64,000 bases of DNA, from positions 35,651,727-35,715,726 of the forward strand of contig OZ029916.1 of the NCBI GenBank assembly GCA_964023275.1, read 5' to 3'. This stretch comes from Norana najaformis. Lineage: Eukaryota > Annelida > Clitellata > Crassiclitellata > Hormogastridae. The notes under the pieces were generated by a model, which saw only the letters and a list, made by a program, of their open reading frames with translations, was not told where the DNA came from and ran no database searches. This document shows positions 62,651-64,000 of this stretch, piece by piece. Positions within the stretch are counted from its first letter, which is position 1, and each line of letters opens with the position of its first letter. The translations under genes and the position numbers were made by a program.

Positions 62651-63223
62651 ATTACAAGTACAATTACAGTTGAGATGTAGGGAAAAGGGGACTTCTCCCT
62701 CTTTGCTGCCTTCCTTAAGTACGCATATAGGCTCACTTCCTGTTGGCGTCGATCGCACGTCCCCGTGGCACCACACGGGTCTCTCCATCATGAGTAAGTA
62801 ATCAATACAGACTAGTATCTGCCTTTACAGACTGTCTGTCTGGTACAGACTATCTGCACTATATCTGTCTGGTGATTAAGGAGAGTGCGACTGCTGGGGT
62901 GACGAATAATCGCCCCTCTAGTACAGACATAATTGTCTGTGATCGAGGTAGGACACGATTTATTGGGGAAAGCCCTGGGCCTGAGAAACTTCTCCCTCTT
63001 TGGTAAAGACTATTTGTACTATTATTTGTCTATGATTACGGAAAAGACGCGATCTGTACAACTTAGGCCATCCCCTATTGAAGATGTGATTTCCCATAAA
63101 TTTTGTTCAGAATTGCACCCCGTCAAGAAAGGCTGGCAAACGCGGTATGTATAACCGGACATATTTCGGGTATTTCCGTGTTTGCCATATCAACTATTGT
63201 TAAAATTGCATTGTTCCTGAAAG

Positions 63224-63380
63224 TATACTGTGGTCGAGCGGCTAACGCGTTGGCTTTTCACCTCTGCAGGCTCAGCGACCCCGGTTCGATACCCAGGTCA
63301 GTTACGTGAAATCGACATAGGCTATCGCCTTCAATCTGAATGCCTCCTTAAATCAGTACAAGAGGCATCACAGTCACTGG
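63224..63380 (+). mobile_element. tRNA-derived SINE
   Basis: A-box-like 'tggtcgagcggctaacgcg' at 63230 and B-box 'ggttcgatacc' at about 63282, spaced as in a tRNA, then the 'gtgaaatcgacatagg' body and 'tgcctccttaaatcagtac' shared with 59040-59380. The cloverleaf pairing is poor, so this is a SINE head rather than a tRNA gene. Confidence 0.65.
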
Positions 63381-63674
63381 GATGAATTAGGTTGTGGGTA
63401 GTTGGGGGCCATTAGTGTGTCCAAGCTTCAAACTATTTCGGAACAGTCTCGACGTGCTTTCAGATATTTCCATTTCAAAGGATTTTCACTGTACATTACA
63501 ATGGTTTCAGGGTGTTTCAATGGTTTTTAGTACTTCACCACATTTGAAGGGTGTTTCACGACTTTTAATAGCTTTTAATATACTTTTAGGATGGAATTCA
63601 CTACAAGGAGCTTTTGTGAGGTTCATATAAAGTGCAACATAAATGGATACATATATACATGCATTGCATACATA

Positions 63675-63722
63675 CACACGCATACATACATACATACATA
63701 CATACATACATACATACTGCAT
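63675..63722. repeat. (CATA)n microsatellite
   Basis: Perfect catacata run on the plus strand. Confidence 0.9.
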
Positions 63723-64000
63723 ACGTACATACACGCATCTATACATACAAGTAGGCCTGAGTACACTTAATAATATTTCAGCCTGATGTGTTTTGCCTAA
63801 TATCCTTGTCCAGACGAAGCTGTTGCCTTATCAGCGATTCCCTTTTCATCTGATTTACTGTTGATACACAATAAAGTCAACCCCATTAGTTGCTATGACA
63901 ACAAGCGTGCTTTGTTTTATCACGTGATTCCACAACGTCTGTACGCCGGCTGGAAATTTCAAGTGTCTGACCCGAGACCTCTGAATATATTGCGAAAGCC

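Noticed and set aside
63224-63300. Candidate tRNA gene
   Set aside because: A and B boxes are visible but the arms do not pair well and the body continues into a sequence shared with 59040-59380, so it is a SINE head.

Overview
The window looks like nuclear DNA of an animal, most likely a marine invertebrate. Genes are split into short exons with introns up to several kb. Intergenic DNA is AT-rich and full of microsatellites, SINE-like tails ending near 'tatagcgcc', non-LTR retrotransposon remains and MITE-like pieces. The Gq alpha sequence looks invertebrate. I lean towards a mollusc-like lophotrochozoan but cannot exclude an ambulacrarian. No bacterial, phage or CRISPR features are present.

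Five protein-coding genes can be assembled exon by exon with matching splice phases. From left to right: (1) a GLCCI1/FAM117-family gene on the minus strand (5381-11558, 8 exons, 368 aa); (2) a complete G protein alpha-q gene on the plus strand (13184-21425, 8 exons, 356 aa), head-to-head with the first; (3) an RWDD3 (RSUME)-like gene on the minus strand (27664-31421, 4 exons, 286 aa), tail-to-tail with Gq; (4) an ELAV/Hu-type three-RRM RNA-binding protein gene on the minus strand (36856-42076, 6 exons, about 347 aa); (5) an unrecognised single-pass membrane protein on the minus strand (45318-47242, three exons seen, N-terminus missing). The fifth has a cysteine-rich ectodomain and a C-terminal PPxY motif. 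These genes do not form a pathway; they are ordinary neighbours in a metazoan genome.

From about 47.3 kb to the end I find no convincing gene. That part holds a 0.6 kb G-rich minisatellite, CTGT/TC/AT/CATA microsatellites, retrotransposon 3' ends, a hAT-like MITE, tRNA-derived SINE heads, a probable nuclear copy of mitochondrial 16S rRNA and a CpG-rich segment near 54-54.8 kb.

The most interesting points are a frameshifted partial copy of Gq exon 1 inside Gq intron 3; two GC-AG introns with strong AG|GCAAGT-type donors (Gq intron 2 and RWDD3 intron 1); the orphan PPxY membrane protein with a minisatellite about 27 bp upstream of one acceptor; and several dispersed repeat families whose copies can be matched within the window. 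I found no clearly new multi-gene system.
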